64,000 nt of DNA from NCBI RefSeq assembly GCF_002939865.1, contig NZ_MDEE01000012.1, forward strand, positions 1 to 64,000, written 5' to 3'. A model generated the notes under the pieces. That model made no database searches and had not been told where the DNA came from. It saw only the letters and a program-made list of their open reading frames with translations. Positions 1 to 7,930 of the stretch are shown here, piece after piece; the stretch's first letter is position 1; each line of letters begins with the position of its first letter. Both the position numbers and the translations under genes were made by a program. This stretch comes from Xanthomonas dyei (GTDB lineage Bacteria > Pseudomonadota > Gammaproteobacteria > Xanthomonadales > Xanthomonadaceae).

Positions 1-55
1 ATTCTCTACTTTCGAATGGCAAGGTAATCGGGGGTGGGTCAATCAACCCCGGACT

Positions 56-358
56 CTAAACCCGATCGCTACTCAGGGCGGGGGGACGTCGCGCGCACAG
101 CAGCAGGAAGAAGGTGGTCAGGCGCTGCTGGCCGTCGATTACCTCGTAGTGGTTCTTCTGCTCGGTGGGCGACACCAGCACGGTGCCGATGAAGTACTCC
201 CGCGTCGTGCCCTCATCGATCTGCTCGCCTATGTCCTCCAGCAGCTGATGCACTTCCTTGTCCGTCCAGACGTACTCGCGCTGGTAGTCGGGGACGATGT
301 AGAAGCACTCCCGGAAGGCTTCCTCGATGCTGTATTTGTGGTTCTCGATACGGGCCAT
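56..358 (-). pseudogene. DUF262-family protein, N-terminal fragment (truncated)
   Basis: The first ~90 codons match the start of DUF262/GmrSD-type proteins: a PDYQREYVW-like motif near residue 25 and IDGQQRLTT near residue 75, the latter the nucleotide-binding DGQQR signature. DUF262 proteins normally run to 500-700 residues. Here the family-like sequence stops after LTTFFLLLCA, followed by about ten arginine/proline-rich residues and a stop at position 56. The break lies at about position 85-100, so foreign or rearranged DNA probably begins there. It is the last gene of the minus-strand defence operon, 41 bases after the helicase stop, with an AGGAAAC-type ribosome site just before the ATG. 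DUF262 proteins often act as nucleases or toxins in defence islands; this copy lacks the C-terminal effector part and is probably inactive. Confidence 0.75.
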
Positions 359-399
359 GTTTCCTGTCCTTTTCTTTTTCTATGCGCCGCGTTGCGACG

Positions 400-3177
400 T
401 CAGGCGCTTTGCGCGACGATCTCGACGTAGCCGATCAGCTCCGCCGAGTAGCTGCCGTCGCCATTCGCAGCCCCCTTGTGCTTCAGTTCCCGCTGCAAGG
501 TCGGCTCCACGACGTGGGTGAACAGTTCGCTTCGTTGCTCGGGCCGAAACATCGGTGTGGTCGGCGGAGCCTGTAGGTACTGCTCGCAAAGGCGTTCGAC
601 TGTGGGGATGCGCGTGCCGTCCTGTTTCACGGCGATGGGCTGCACCACCACGCGACGCTCGCCGTTGCCGAGCGACGCTTCGACCATCCACAGCGACAAC
701 AGCACCGGCTCGTCCATGTCGCCCGACACGGCGATGCCGATTTCCTCCGGCGGCACGCTGCGCCAGCGACCCAGTTCCTCCTGCACCAACGGGTGATCCA
801 AACCCATCAGTTGCAGCGCATCCTGATTCGTCGCCGCTTCTCGGTTCAAGGTGAAGCGGGCGCGGCGCGCGCCTTCGGCGGTGACGAGGTCGTAGGTCGC
901 ATCGTCGACCTTGACCAGCTTCTGCTGGCGATCTGCGACCGCCGCCGAGAGGAAGCGCACCAGCCGATCCAGACTGGACGACACGTCCGAGAAGGGCTTG
1001 TAGTCGTCGAGGCTGAAACCGTCGAGATCTTGGAACAGATCGAACACCACCTGCCGCGCCTCGCGGGAGTTCGACAACGCCGCTTCCAGTTCCACATGCG
1101 TGCGCTTCAGTTCCGGGTCGGACAACGCCTCCTGATACAGCCGGTCGTAGTTCAGGCGTTCGGACAACTGCCCGAGAATCTGCGCGCGCAGGTCTTCGGC
1201 CACGTTGCCTTGCTCATCGACCTTACCCACCGTGCGCGCGATCTCGGTCAGCTTCTCGTCGAGCAGCAGGAAGATACGGCCTTCAATGGTGTCCGACAGC
1301 ACCAGGTTGTAGACCTGCGCCGTGTGGCTCTGGCCGTAGCGGTGGATGCGCCCGATGCGCTGCTCCATGTCCATCGGGTTCCACGGCAGGTCGAAATTGA
1401 ACAGGATGCGGGCGAACTGCAGGTTGATACCTTCGCGCCCGGCCGCCGTGCAGACCAGCACACGCGGGCCGTCCCTCAGGCGGAAGCGCCGTTCCGCCGC
1501 CACCTTGGCTCCGTGGTCGCCGCCGCGCAGCACCACCACGCCCTGGCCGGGGAAGGTCTGTTCGATCTCGCGGGCGATCATGTCCACCGTGCCGAGGTAG
1601 GTGGCGAAGATCACGATCTTCTCGGTCGGGTTCTGCCGCCACAGCGTGCCCAAGCCATCGAGCAGCTTCTGCATTTTGGTCTCGCGCTCTGCCGGGAACA
1701 CGCGCAGCAGGTCGCCGATGCGCAGACGCTCCTCGGGCAGATGCAGGTTCACTACCGCCGACGCGGCTTCTTCCGCGTGCGAGGACGAATATTCGCTGGC
1801 GTACGGGTCGGAGGCCATTTCCAGCGCCTCCTCGTCCAGCTTCTTCACCAGCCGGTACTTCAGATCGGCCAGCACGCGATCCACCTCGCTGCGCCCGACG
1901 CTGTCGCGCGACAGGTTGAACTCCTGATGGATCAGCTCGCGCGCCTCCTCGGTCAGGCGCTCGCGGCCCTCGATGTCCAGTTCCTTGTCGCGCAGAAACG
2001 CCTCGTGCAGCGTCAACATCAGCAGGCGGCGCTTCAATGTGCGGCGCACGGCGGCGAAGCTCGATGCTGCGATCTTCTGGAAGATCGCCATCAGGAAGCC
2101 CAGCGCGCGCCCCTGGCCACCCTGACGGCGCGCAAGGTCAAAGCCGTCCTCCAGATACTCGCGCAGCTTCTCGTAGAACAGCCGCTCGGCTTGCACCATC
2201 ACGAAGGATTCGGTGTGAACCCAGCGCCGCGCGAACAGCGGTGAACCATCGGGCTGGCAAGCGTCGGCTTTGGTGCGGCGGAACATCACCGTGTTCAGCC
2301 GGTGCCGTTCTTCCAGCATCTCTTCGGGGCTGCGGAACAGGGTCGGGTTCAACAGTTGCGCCAGCATCCAGAACTGGAAATGGTTGCCCTGGTGCGGCGT
2401 GGCCGACAACAGCAGGAGGTCGCGCGAATGATCTTTCAGCGCCTCGGCCAGCTTGTAGTTCTCGGTCTTGCGTACCTTGCCGCCGGTGCGGTAGGCGGTC
2501 AGATGGTGCGCTTCGTCGAACACCACCAGATCCCAGCGCGGCGCGTCCAGCAGGCGCTTGATGCGCGCCGGGCGCTTCAAGGTGTCGATGCTGGCGATCA
2601 GCCGGTCGTGCTTGGCGAAGGCATTGGTCTTGCGGTCGGTGATGTCGCCCTCGGAACCAAACACCTCGAACTCGAGGTTGAACACCTCATTCAATTCGCG
2701 GTGCCAGTTGTTCACCAAGCCTGCGGGCACCACCATCAAGGCGCGGGTCAATTCGCCCCGGCTGGCCAGCTCACGCAGGATCAGCGCGGTTTCGATGGTC
2801 TTGCCCAGACCCACCTCGTCGGCGATCAGGTACCGCCGCGGTGACGCGGTGGCGATGCGGTGCGTCAGCACCACCTGATGCGGCAGCAGGTCGATCTTGG
2901 CCGAAGTCAGCGCCGAGGCGCTTTCCATCATCGGCAGCGCGTGCGCCTCGTAGGCCAGCCACGCCTTGCGCCCGCGCTCCGCGCTGCCGTCCACGGCGCG
3001 CAGGATGCGCTCGGTGCGCGTGAGTTCACGCCGCAGCGACGCCACCGGCACCCGGCGTTCGCCGACGCCGAAGAACGCACGCAGATAGCCGTCACGCGCC
3101 GGGTCGAGAACGACGCCCTGGCCGTACTCGTGGTGAGTGATGCGCTCGCCGGGTTGGAACTGAATCTCTGCCGTCAC
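400..3177 (-). CDS. SNF2-family DEAD/DEAH helicase of a defence operon
   Basis: A 925-residue superfamily 2 helicase resembling the SNF2-like DrmD/HepA type. Visible motifs are Walker A DEVGLGKT (about residues 120-128), DEAH (221-224), SATPHQGN (about 257), and in the second RecA lobe GREGINLQ followed by QRIGRIHRYGQ, the SNF2 motif VI. Such proteins move along double-stranded DNA rather than unwinding it. The reading frame starts at a GTG (VTAEIQFQPG); there is no good upstream ATG. It lies 11 bases downstream of the small unknown gene and 41 upstream of the DUF262 fragment. Helicases of this class accompany methylases in DISARM and BREX-like systems. The helicase call is secure; the defence role rests on neighbours. 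Confidence 0.88.
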   Translation of the reverse strand: MTAEIQFQPGERITHHEYGQGVVLDPARDGYLRAFFGVGERRVPVASLRRELTRTERILRAVDGSAERGRKAWLAYEAHALPMMESASALTSAKIDLLPHQVVLTHRIATASPRRYLIADEVGLGKTIETALILRELASRGELTRALMVVPAGLVNNWHRELNEVFNLEFEVFGSEGDITDRKTNAFAKHDRLIASIDTLKRPARIKRLLDAPRWDLVVFDEAHHLTAYRTGGKVRKTENYKLAEALKDHSRDLLLLSATPHQGNHFQFWMLAQLLNPTLFRSPEEMLEERHRLNTVMFRRTKADACQPDGSPLFARRWVHTESFVMVQAERLFYEKLREYLEDGFDLARRQGGQGRALGFLMAIFQKIAASSFAAVRRTLKRRLLMLTLHEAFLRDKELDIEGRERLTEEARELIHQEFNLSRDSVGRSEVDRVLADLKYRLVKKLDEEALEMASDPYASEYSSSHAEEAASAVVNLHLPEERLRIGDLLRVFPAERETKMQKLLDGLGTLWRQNPTEKIVIFATYLGTVDMIAREIEQTFPGQGVVVLRGGDHGAKVAAERRFRLRDGPRVLVCTAAGREGINLQFARILFNFDLPWNPMDMEQRIGRIHRYGQSHTAQVYNLVLSDTIEGRIFLLLDEKLTEIARTVGKVDEQGNVAEDLRAQILGQLSERLNYDRLYQEALSDPELKRTHVELEAALSNSREARQVVFDLFQDLDGFSLDDYKPFSDVSSSLDRLVRFLSAAVADRQQKLVKVDDATYDLVTAEGARRARFTLNREAATNQDALQLMGLDHPLVQEELGRWRSVPPEEIGIAVSGDMDEPVLLSLWMVEASLGNGERRVVVQPIAVKQDGTRIPTVERLCEQYLQAPPTTPMFRPEQRSELFTHVVEPTLQRELKHKGAANGDGSYSAELIGYVEIVAQSA

Positions 3178-3188
3178 TCAGCCGTCCC

Positions 3189-3695
3189 TCAGGTAATCCG
3201 CAGGTGGAACAGGCCAGCGGGCTTGCCGCCGTCGCGCAGCAAGATTTCCTGCGGGTACTCGTTGGCTTGGCCCCACAGGATGCGGCCGAGGTCGATCTGA
3301 TGCCCGTGGGGCGCGTGACAGAGCCAGCCCACCTCATCGGTGGCTGGGTGCGCCCTGACGCGGTTGTGGCCGCCGGGCAGCCAGAACACCAGCGCGCCAT
3401 CGCTTCCCCAGTCGTCCTGAAAGGACAGGATGGCGGGCTTGATCGCGTCGCCCAGCCACGCCTCGGCATCCGTGGGCGTCAGCAGATCGAGGCTGCCATC
3501 CAGCCCGGCCACCACCAGCGTCTTGCCGCCATTGCTGGGCAGATCGTCCGGCCAGCTGCCCGGTGCTTTGCTGGCGCGCAGAAACTGGCGCAGGCTCCAC
3601 ACCTCGCTGGCCGCGCAGATCTGATTGCGCGCTTCTTCGTCCCACACCCAACTGGTGCCGCGCCGCTGCCACACCGTGTCGCGCAGTTGTCGCAT
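3189..3695 (-). CDS. Small conserved defence-operon protein, function unknown
   Basis: About 168 residues, tryptophan-rich, with no signal peptide or membrane segment. The ATG at 3695 shares one base with the methylase stop (TGATG), which implies translational coupling; a GTG one codon earlier is possible. A stretch reading SNGGKTLVVAG resembles half of a P-loop but lacks the full Walker A pattern, so ATPase activity cannot be claimed. Small proteins of this size occur beside DUF1156 and DUF499 genes in antiphage islands (DUF3780- or BrxF-like families are candidates), but I cannot assign a family from sequence alone. Confidence 0.7.
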   Translation of the reverse strand: MRQLRDTVWQRRGTSWVWDEEARNQICAASEVWSLRQFLRASKAPGSWPDDLPSNGGKTLVVAGLDGSLDLLTPTDAEAWLGDAIKPAILSFQDDWGSDGALVFWLPGGHNRVRAHPATDEVGWLCHAPHGHQIDLGRILWGQANEYPQEILLRDGGKPAGLFHLRIT

Positions 3696-6600
3696 CACTC
3701 GTACTCCCCATCGTCATCGAACAAGGAACCCTGCGCGGGCTGGGGTGCCTGGCTGGCGTGCCATGCGTTGTAGATGGACACCGCACGCGAGGCCGCGTTG
3801 CGGGTGGTCTGATCCGGGCCGTTGCGGTGTAGCCATTCGAGCAGCGGCTTCAGCGCGACGTGCGGCTTGAAGTTGTCGTTCTTCAGCGTGTCCGAGGCAT
3901 TGATGCCGCTGCCGTCAAAGCACGCGCCGATCAGCACCAGCGCCTGATCCAAATCGGACGTGAGGCGGCGGCGGTGCTTGCCTGACCATTCGCGGGCGAA
4001 ATCCAGCGCATCGGTGCGGGTGAAGACCTTGTTCTTCTCCGCGCACCAGCCGCGCTGCACGAACTCGTCTGGCGTGGTGATCGAGCCCTTCAGGAACTTC
4101 TGCAACTGGTCACGCTTCAGCTCGGCGGCATGGCCGAAGGTGCGCAGGAACTGCCGCGAAATCGGCTCGGCGTTGACCGGCGGCGCTTCCTTGCCCTTGT
4201 CGGCGTCTTCGTCGATGAGCTGGTTGATGCCGACCAGCGCATCGCGCACGGAGATGGTGCGGCCTTCGTCGACATAGACCTTGCCGTAGTGGCGCGAAAA
4301 ATATTCCAGCGCCTTGCCACGCCGGATCACCTGGATGTCGGCGGCGGGCAGGCCTTCCTTGGCGTGGTTCTCCAGCATCGCCTGCAACTGGCGCACGTCG
4401 GCCATCACCTCGCGGCGCATCCGGCCCCAGCTCACCGGCTTGGGTTCTTCGGTGCGCTTGCGGCAGACGTGGATGATGTCGTACTCGATGGTCTGCGACC
4501 CGAAGGTGCCCGGTTTCGCGCCTTCGCCCTTGGTCTCGTCGGAGCGGATCGGATACGTCGCTTCGAGGTAGTAGCCCGCGTCGAACAGCGACTCCAGCAC
4601 CGCCACCCACGGCTCGTCCTCGCTGTGGTGGAAAGTGAAGGCGAGGATGCCGCTGGGCTTGAGCGCGCGATGCGCCTCGCGCCAGCACTGGGTGAGCAGG
4701 CGCTGGTAAAAGCCGTCCGGGTCTTCCGGCTCGCGCGCGCGATTGGCGACTGCCTCCAGCGACTTGGGTGTGTAGTCGGGGCGGAAGTAGTCGGGATACT
4801 CGTCCTTCAACGCAAGGCGCAGCCAGACGTAGAAGAAATCGGCCAGTTCCGAGTAGTGCAGAAGCCCGCCGAAAGGCGGATCTGTAACGACCAGATCGAG
4901 GCTCGTCGTTGGGATATGACTGAGGTCCGTGGACGAGCCTTGGAACACGCCGACTTCGCCAACGGGATCGCCCGGATAGACCTTCTCGCTCTTACCCGTG
5001 ATTTGGGCGCCCAGTTCTGGTGATCGTCGTATCAATGACTCAACGGCGACCGATTCCCATGGAGTGATCGCCCATTCGCGCCCCTCGACAACACCTTCAA
5101 CACATGAGATCCAGTTGCCGCGCCCAAGGGACGAGAACACGCAGTTCTCAATAATGTTGCTCTTGGGGTGGTAATTGTTGTTGCTCATGTGCGGAGCCAA
5201 GCCGTCTCGACTGATGTCCCAGAAGCAAAACATGTTCTGGTTCCGCAGATACTGCTGATACGAGCCGAGCACGTATTCCCGCACCTTCCAGTCATAGCTG
5301 CCAGCTTCAACAATGGCCTTGAGCAGTTGCGCATGAATCAGCAACTGGCGTGGATTGAACATCGTCCACCAGTGCGTGTAGCCGTGGTTCGGAATCCCGC
5401 CGTTGTTCATGTGGGTCATGAATCCATACGGCACTTCGGAACGCGGCCAGTAGTCCCTCAGGTCGTTGTCCTTGCGCGCTTCCCATTCCGCGAACGCGGC
5501 GTCGTATTGCCGCGCGTGCGCGACGTCGTAGGCAGCGAAGAAGCGCCCGCCGTAGGGCTTGCCCGCCGCGTCGCGCTTGGGCGCGTAGCCCTGCACCGCG
5601 TAGGCCGCCATCGGCCCGGTCTTGCCCGTGGCCTTGATGGTGGTCAGCACATCCTGCACCGTGCCGCAGGCCGAACAGGCGTAATGCGACTTCTTCGGCA
5701 CCGTGCCTTTCTCGGGCACGAACGTGACGCCCGTTTCCGGGTCGGTCACTTCATCCGGCAGCGAGCCGCGTACTTCCAGTAGACGAATCGTCTCGGCGCG
5801 TGCTGCATCCCATCGCGTGGTGGTCGTCACCTCGTCCTGCGCCGAGCCGCCGTAAGGCTGGCCGTTCGCATCCTGCTTCGCCTCGCCCGCCAGCCACTGC
5901 GGATGCACCAGCAGGCTCAGCTCCACCTTCTTGTTCTTGCCCTTGCCGAGATTCACCATCGCGGTGTGCCCGCAGTGCGGGCAGATCACGCCTTTCCTGC
6001 GGTCGAGCACGGAGTACGGCGCTTCGCTCGGCGCGACGTAGAACGGCGCGTCGGGAGCCATGCGCGCGGCTTCTTCCTCCACATCGAATGCTTCGCCGCA
6101 CTTGCCGCAGCTGTGTTCCCACGACTTCACCGTCAGCGTCTTCACCGCCATCACCGGACTGCTCATGATCGGCGTGCGGTGGCCGCAGCCTGTCACCTGA
6201 CAAGGCCCGTGCTTGGCCCAGAAGGTGTAGATGATTTCCGGGCCTTCGTAGCGGAAATCCTTGCGCTCGTCGCGCGGGATGGCGAGCGGGTCGAATTCGG
6301 CGGGCATTGCCTTGTTCGTCGGCAGGTGCGTCCATGTGCCTCGTTCACCCTGCGGGCCGTCGCAGAAGTAGTACGGCATGATCTGCGGCTTGACCTCGGC
6401 CTCGATGTCGGCGAGCAGCTTCTTCACTTCCTCCAGATCGACATTGGCCAGTTCTTGCTTGACCACGAACCACGCGACGGGGTTGAGGTCGTTGCCGACC
6501 ATCTGCATCCCGAGGCGCGAGCCTTCCACCAGCGTGGTGCCGCCGCCCATGAAGATGTCGGCCACCTTCAGGTGCTTGAACGCGCCGCGCTTCTGGTGGT

Positions 6601-6916
6601 TGGCGTAGTAGTTGTCCCACACCAGCTTGGCCGCGTGGGAAGGGTCATCCGGCGCTTTGGTGGCCGCCGCGATCAGCATCGAGCGGAACACGCTGGAGCG
6701 CCGCCGTGCCCACCACTTTGACATCTGGTAGATCGGCTTGCCCGCGTTGCCTTCGATGATCGCCACCTGATTGACGGGCAGGATCGGGAAGTCCACCTCC
6801 AGGCAGGTCTTGGGACGGTTGGGGTCGTTGAAATCGACGGTTTCGAGCGCGACCGCCTTGCCAGCGCCGACGGCCTTTGCGACCTCTTGAGCGAGTAGTT
6901 GTTTTTTGGTGGCCAT
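3695..6916 (-). CDS. DUF1156 (COG1743-type) DNA adenine/cytosine-N methyltransferase
   Basis: A 1073-residue amino-methyltransferase. The SAM-binding motif is at residues 120-147 (IFMGGGTTLVEGSRLG then GNDLNPVAW), and the catalytic DPPF motif IV is at 679-682. Order motif I then IV, far apart, fits DUF1156 enzymes with a large target-recognition insert. Between them sit several zinc-ribbon pairs: C239/C244, C270/C273, C312/C315, C414/C417. The start chosen is ATG 6916 (MATKKQLL), 12 bases after the PglZ gene stop, with AAGG upstream. DPPF enzymes methylate adenine N6 or cytosine N4. By analogy with BREX PglX and DISARM methylases, it likely marks host DNA while the other operon products act on unmodified DNA; target site unknown. 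Confidence 0.88.
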   Translation of the reverse strand: MATKKQLLAQEVAKAVGAGKAVALETVDFNDPNRPKTCLEVDFPILPVNQVAIIEGNAGKPIYQMSKWWARRRSSVFRSMLIAAATKAPDDPSHAAKLVWDNYYANHQKRGAFKHLKVADIFMGGGTTLVEGSRLGMQMVGNDLNPVAWFVVKQELANVDLEEVKKLLADIEAEVKPQIMPYYFCDGPQGERGTWTHLPTNKAMPAEFDPLAIPRDERKDFRYEGPEIIYTFWAKHGPCQVTGCGHRTPIMSSPVMAVKTLTVKSWEHSCGKCGEAFDVEEEAARMAPDAPFYVAPSEAPYSVLDRRKGVICPHCGHTAMVNLGKGKNKKVELSLLVHPQWLAGEAKQDANGQPYGGSAQDEVTTTTRWDAARAETIRLLEVRGSLPDEVTDPETGVTFVPEKGTVPKKSHYACSACGTVQDVLTTIKATGKTGPMAAYAVQGYAPKRDAAGKPYGGRFFAAYDVAHARQYDAAFAEWEARKDNDLRDYWPRSEVPYGFMTHMNNGGIPNHGYTHWWTMFNPRQLLIHAQLLKAIVEAGSYDWKVREYVLGSYQQYLRNQNMFCFWDISRDGLAPHMSNNNYHPKSNIIENCVFSSLGRGNWISCVEGVVEGREWAITPWESVAVESLIRRSPELGAQITGKSEKVYPGDPVGEVGVFQGSSTDLSHIPTTSLDLVVTDPPFGGLLHYSELADFFYVWLRLALKDEYPDYFRPDYTPKSLEAVANRAREPEDPDGFYQRLLTQCWREAHRALKPSGILAFTFHHSEDEPWVAVLESLFDAGYYLEATYPIRSDETKGEGAKPGTFGSQTIEYDIIHVCRKRTEEPKPVSWGRMRREVMADVRQLQAMLENHAKEGLPAADIQVIRRGKALEYFSRHYGKVYVDEGRTISVRDALVGINQLIDEDADKGKEAPPVNAEPISRQFLRTFGHAAELKRDQLQKFLKGSITTPDEFVQRGWCAEKNKVFTRTDALDFAREWSGKHRRRLTSDLDQALVLIGACFDGSGINASDTLKNDNFKPHVALKPLLEWLHRNGPDQTTRNAASRAVSIYNAWHASQAPQPAQGSLFDDDGEYE

Positions 6917-6928
6917 CAGCCGCAATCC

Positions 6929-7930
6929 TTACTTGGTCAGCTCAACGAAGGGCGACAGCACTTCCAGCAGCGACAGGCCGCCATGCGTGAGCGTCGGGTA
7001 GCCGCCCTGGCTGCGCCATTTCCTGCGGCCCAAGGCCAGAAGGTGCGCGCCGTGCGGGCTGGTGATCTGCAAGGCGACGGGCGGCGCGAATGGGCCACAG
7101 TCGTTTTGTGTCAGGCCCGCACCCGGCTTGCTGCGCCCGCTTGAAAACGTCTGCTTGAGGAACTGGCCGACGTCGCCATCCGCGTCGGGGAAGTAGCCGG
7201 TGGCCGCGTAGCCATGGTCGGAGGTGATGACCAGCCGCCGCCCGGTGGCGAGGCGCTCAACGAAGGCCCAGAAGGCGTCACTGGTCAGTTGCTCAGCCGC
7301 GTCCTTGGTCAGCGGCTCCAGCCCCTGGCCTGCGCCGGAGCCGTCGTGCAGTTTGGCATCCGGCCAGTGGTGCCAGAAGATCTGGTTCGGCGCGCTGCCG
7401 ATCAGGTTCTCGCAGTCCTTCCACGGCAAGTCCACCGTCTCGGTGCTGGCGGCTTGCAGCTTGTGCGCGAGGCCTGCTCCATTGCTCTGGAGCTTGCTGC
7501 GGCTGGCGAAGCCGAGCGCGCGGGCGAACTCGTCGGTTTCGCCGGGCAACTCAGAGGCGCAGGCAGCAACCTCGTGCGTGGTGAAGCCGCGCTCCTTCGC
7601 CCCCTGCAACAGCCACGGCAGTTCACGCAGCGAGAGGCCATCGAGGATGAGCACCGCCTTGGCGCTGAAGGGTTCTGCCCACCAGCGCAGCAGGCGATCC
7701 GAGGTGCGCTCCACGCTGCCGCCGAAGGCTTGCCACAGATCCCAGCCGCTGGAGGAGAGGAACAAATCCAGCTCGCCGATTTCGCGGTCGCGCTTGACGA
7801 CTTCGCTGGGCGCGTTGCCTGCGGCCAGAGGCTTCGACGCGATCCCGACCGCGTGGTCGATGATGACGCGCCAAGCGTCGGCGTCCGAGCCTTGCGTCAG
7901 CGATTGCAGTGCGCTGGCGGTGAGTGCCAT
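6929..7930 (-). CDS. PglZ-like alkaline-phosphatase-superfamily protein
   Basis: A 333-residue protein. It carries VLILDGLSLRELPWLL (about residue 92), an aspartate-centred metal-site strand; LVITSDHGYAA (about 231), a second metal site; and a C-terminal THGGLSLLEVLSPFVEL, a signature of PglZ proteins. PglZ is the hallmark of BREX and Pgl phage-resistance systems, where it has nuclease/phosphodiesterase activity; this copy is much shorter than the ~850-residue type 1 BREX PglZ and seems to be mostly the phosphatase-like core. The start ATG at 7930 shares one base with the DUF499 stop (TGATG). The family call rests on these motifs only. Confidence 0.78.
   Translation of the reverse strand: MALTASALQSLTQGSDADAWRVIIDHAVGIASKPLAAGNAPSEVVKRDREIGELDLFLSSSGWDLWQAFGGSVERTSDRLLRWWAEPFSAKAVLILDGLSLRELPWLLQGAKERGFTTHEVAACASELPGETDEFARALGFASRSKLQSNGAGLAHKLQAASTETVDLPWKDCENLIGSAPNQIFWHHWPDAKLHDGSGAGQGLEPLTKDAAEQLTSDAFWAFVERLATGRRLVITSDHGYAATGYFPDADGDVGQFLKQTFSSGRSKPGAGLTQNDCGPFAPPVALQITSPHGAHLLALGRRKWRSQGGYPTLTHGGLSLLEVLSPFVELTK

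Noticed and set aside
793..2244. 483-residue plus-strand frame opposite the helicase
   Set aside because: Lies wholly inside the minus-strand SNF2 gene; low-complexity, no family; typical high-GC antisense frame.
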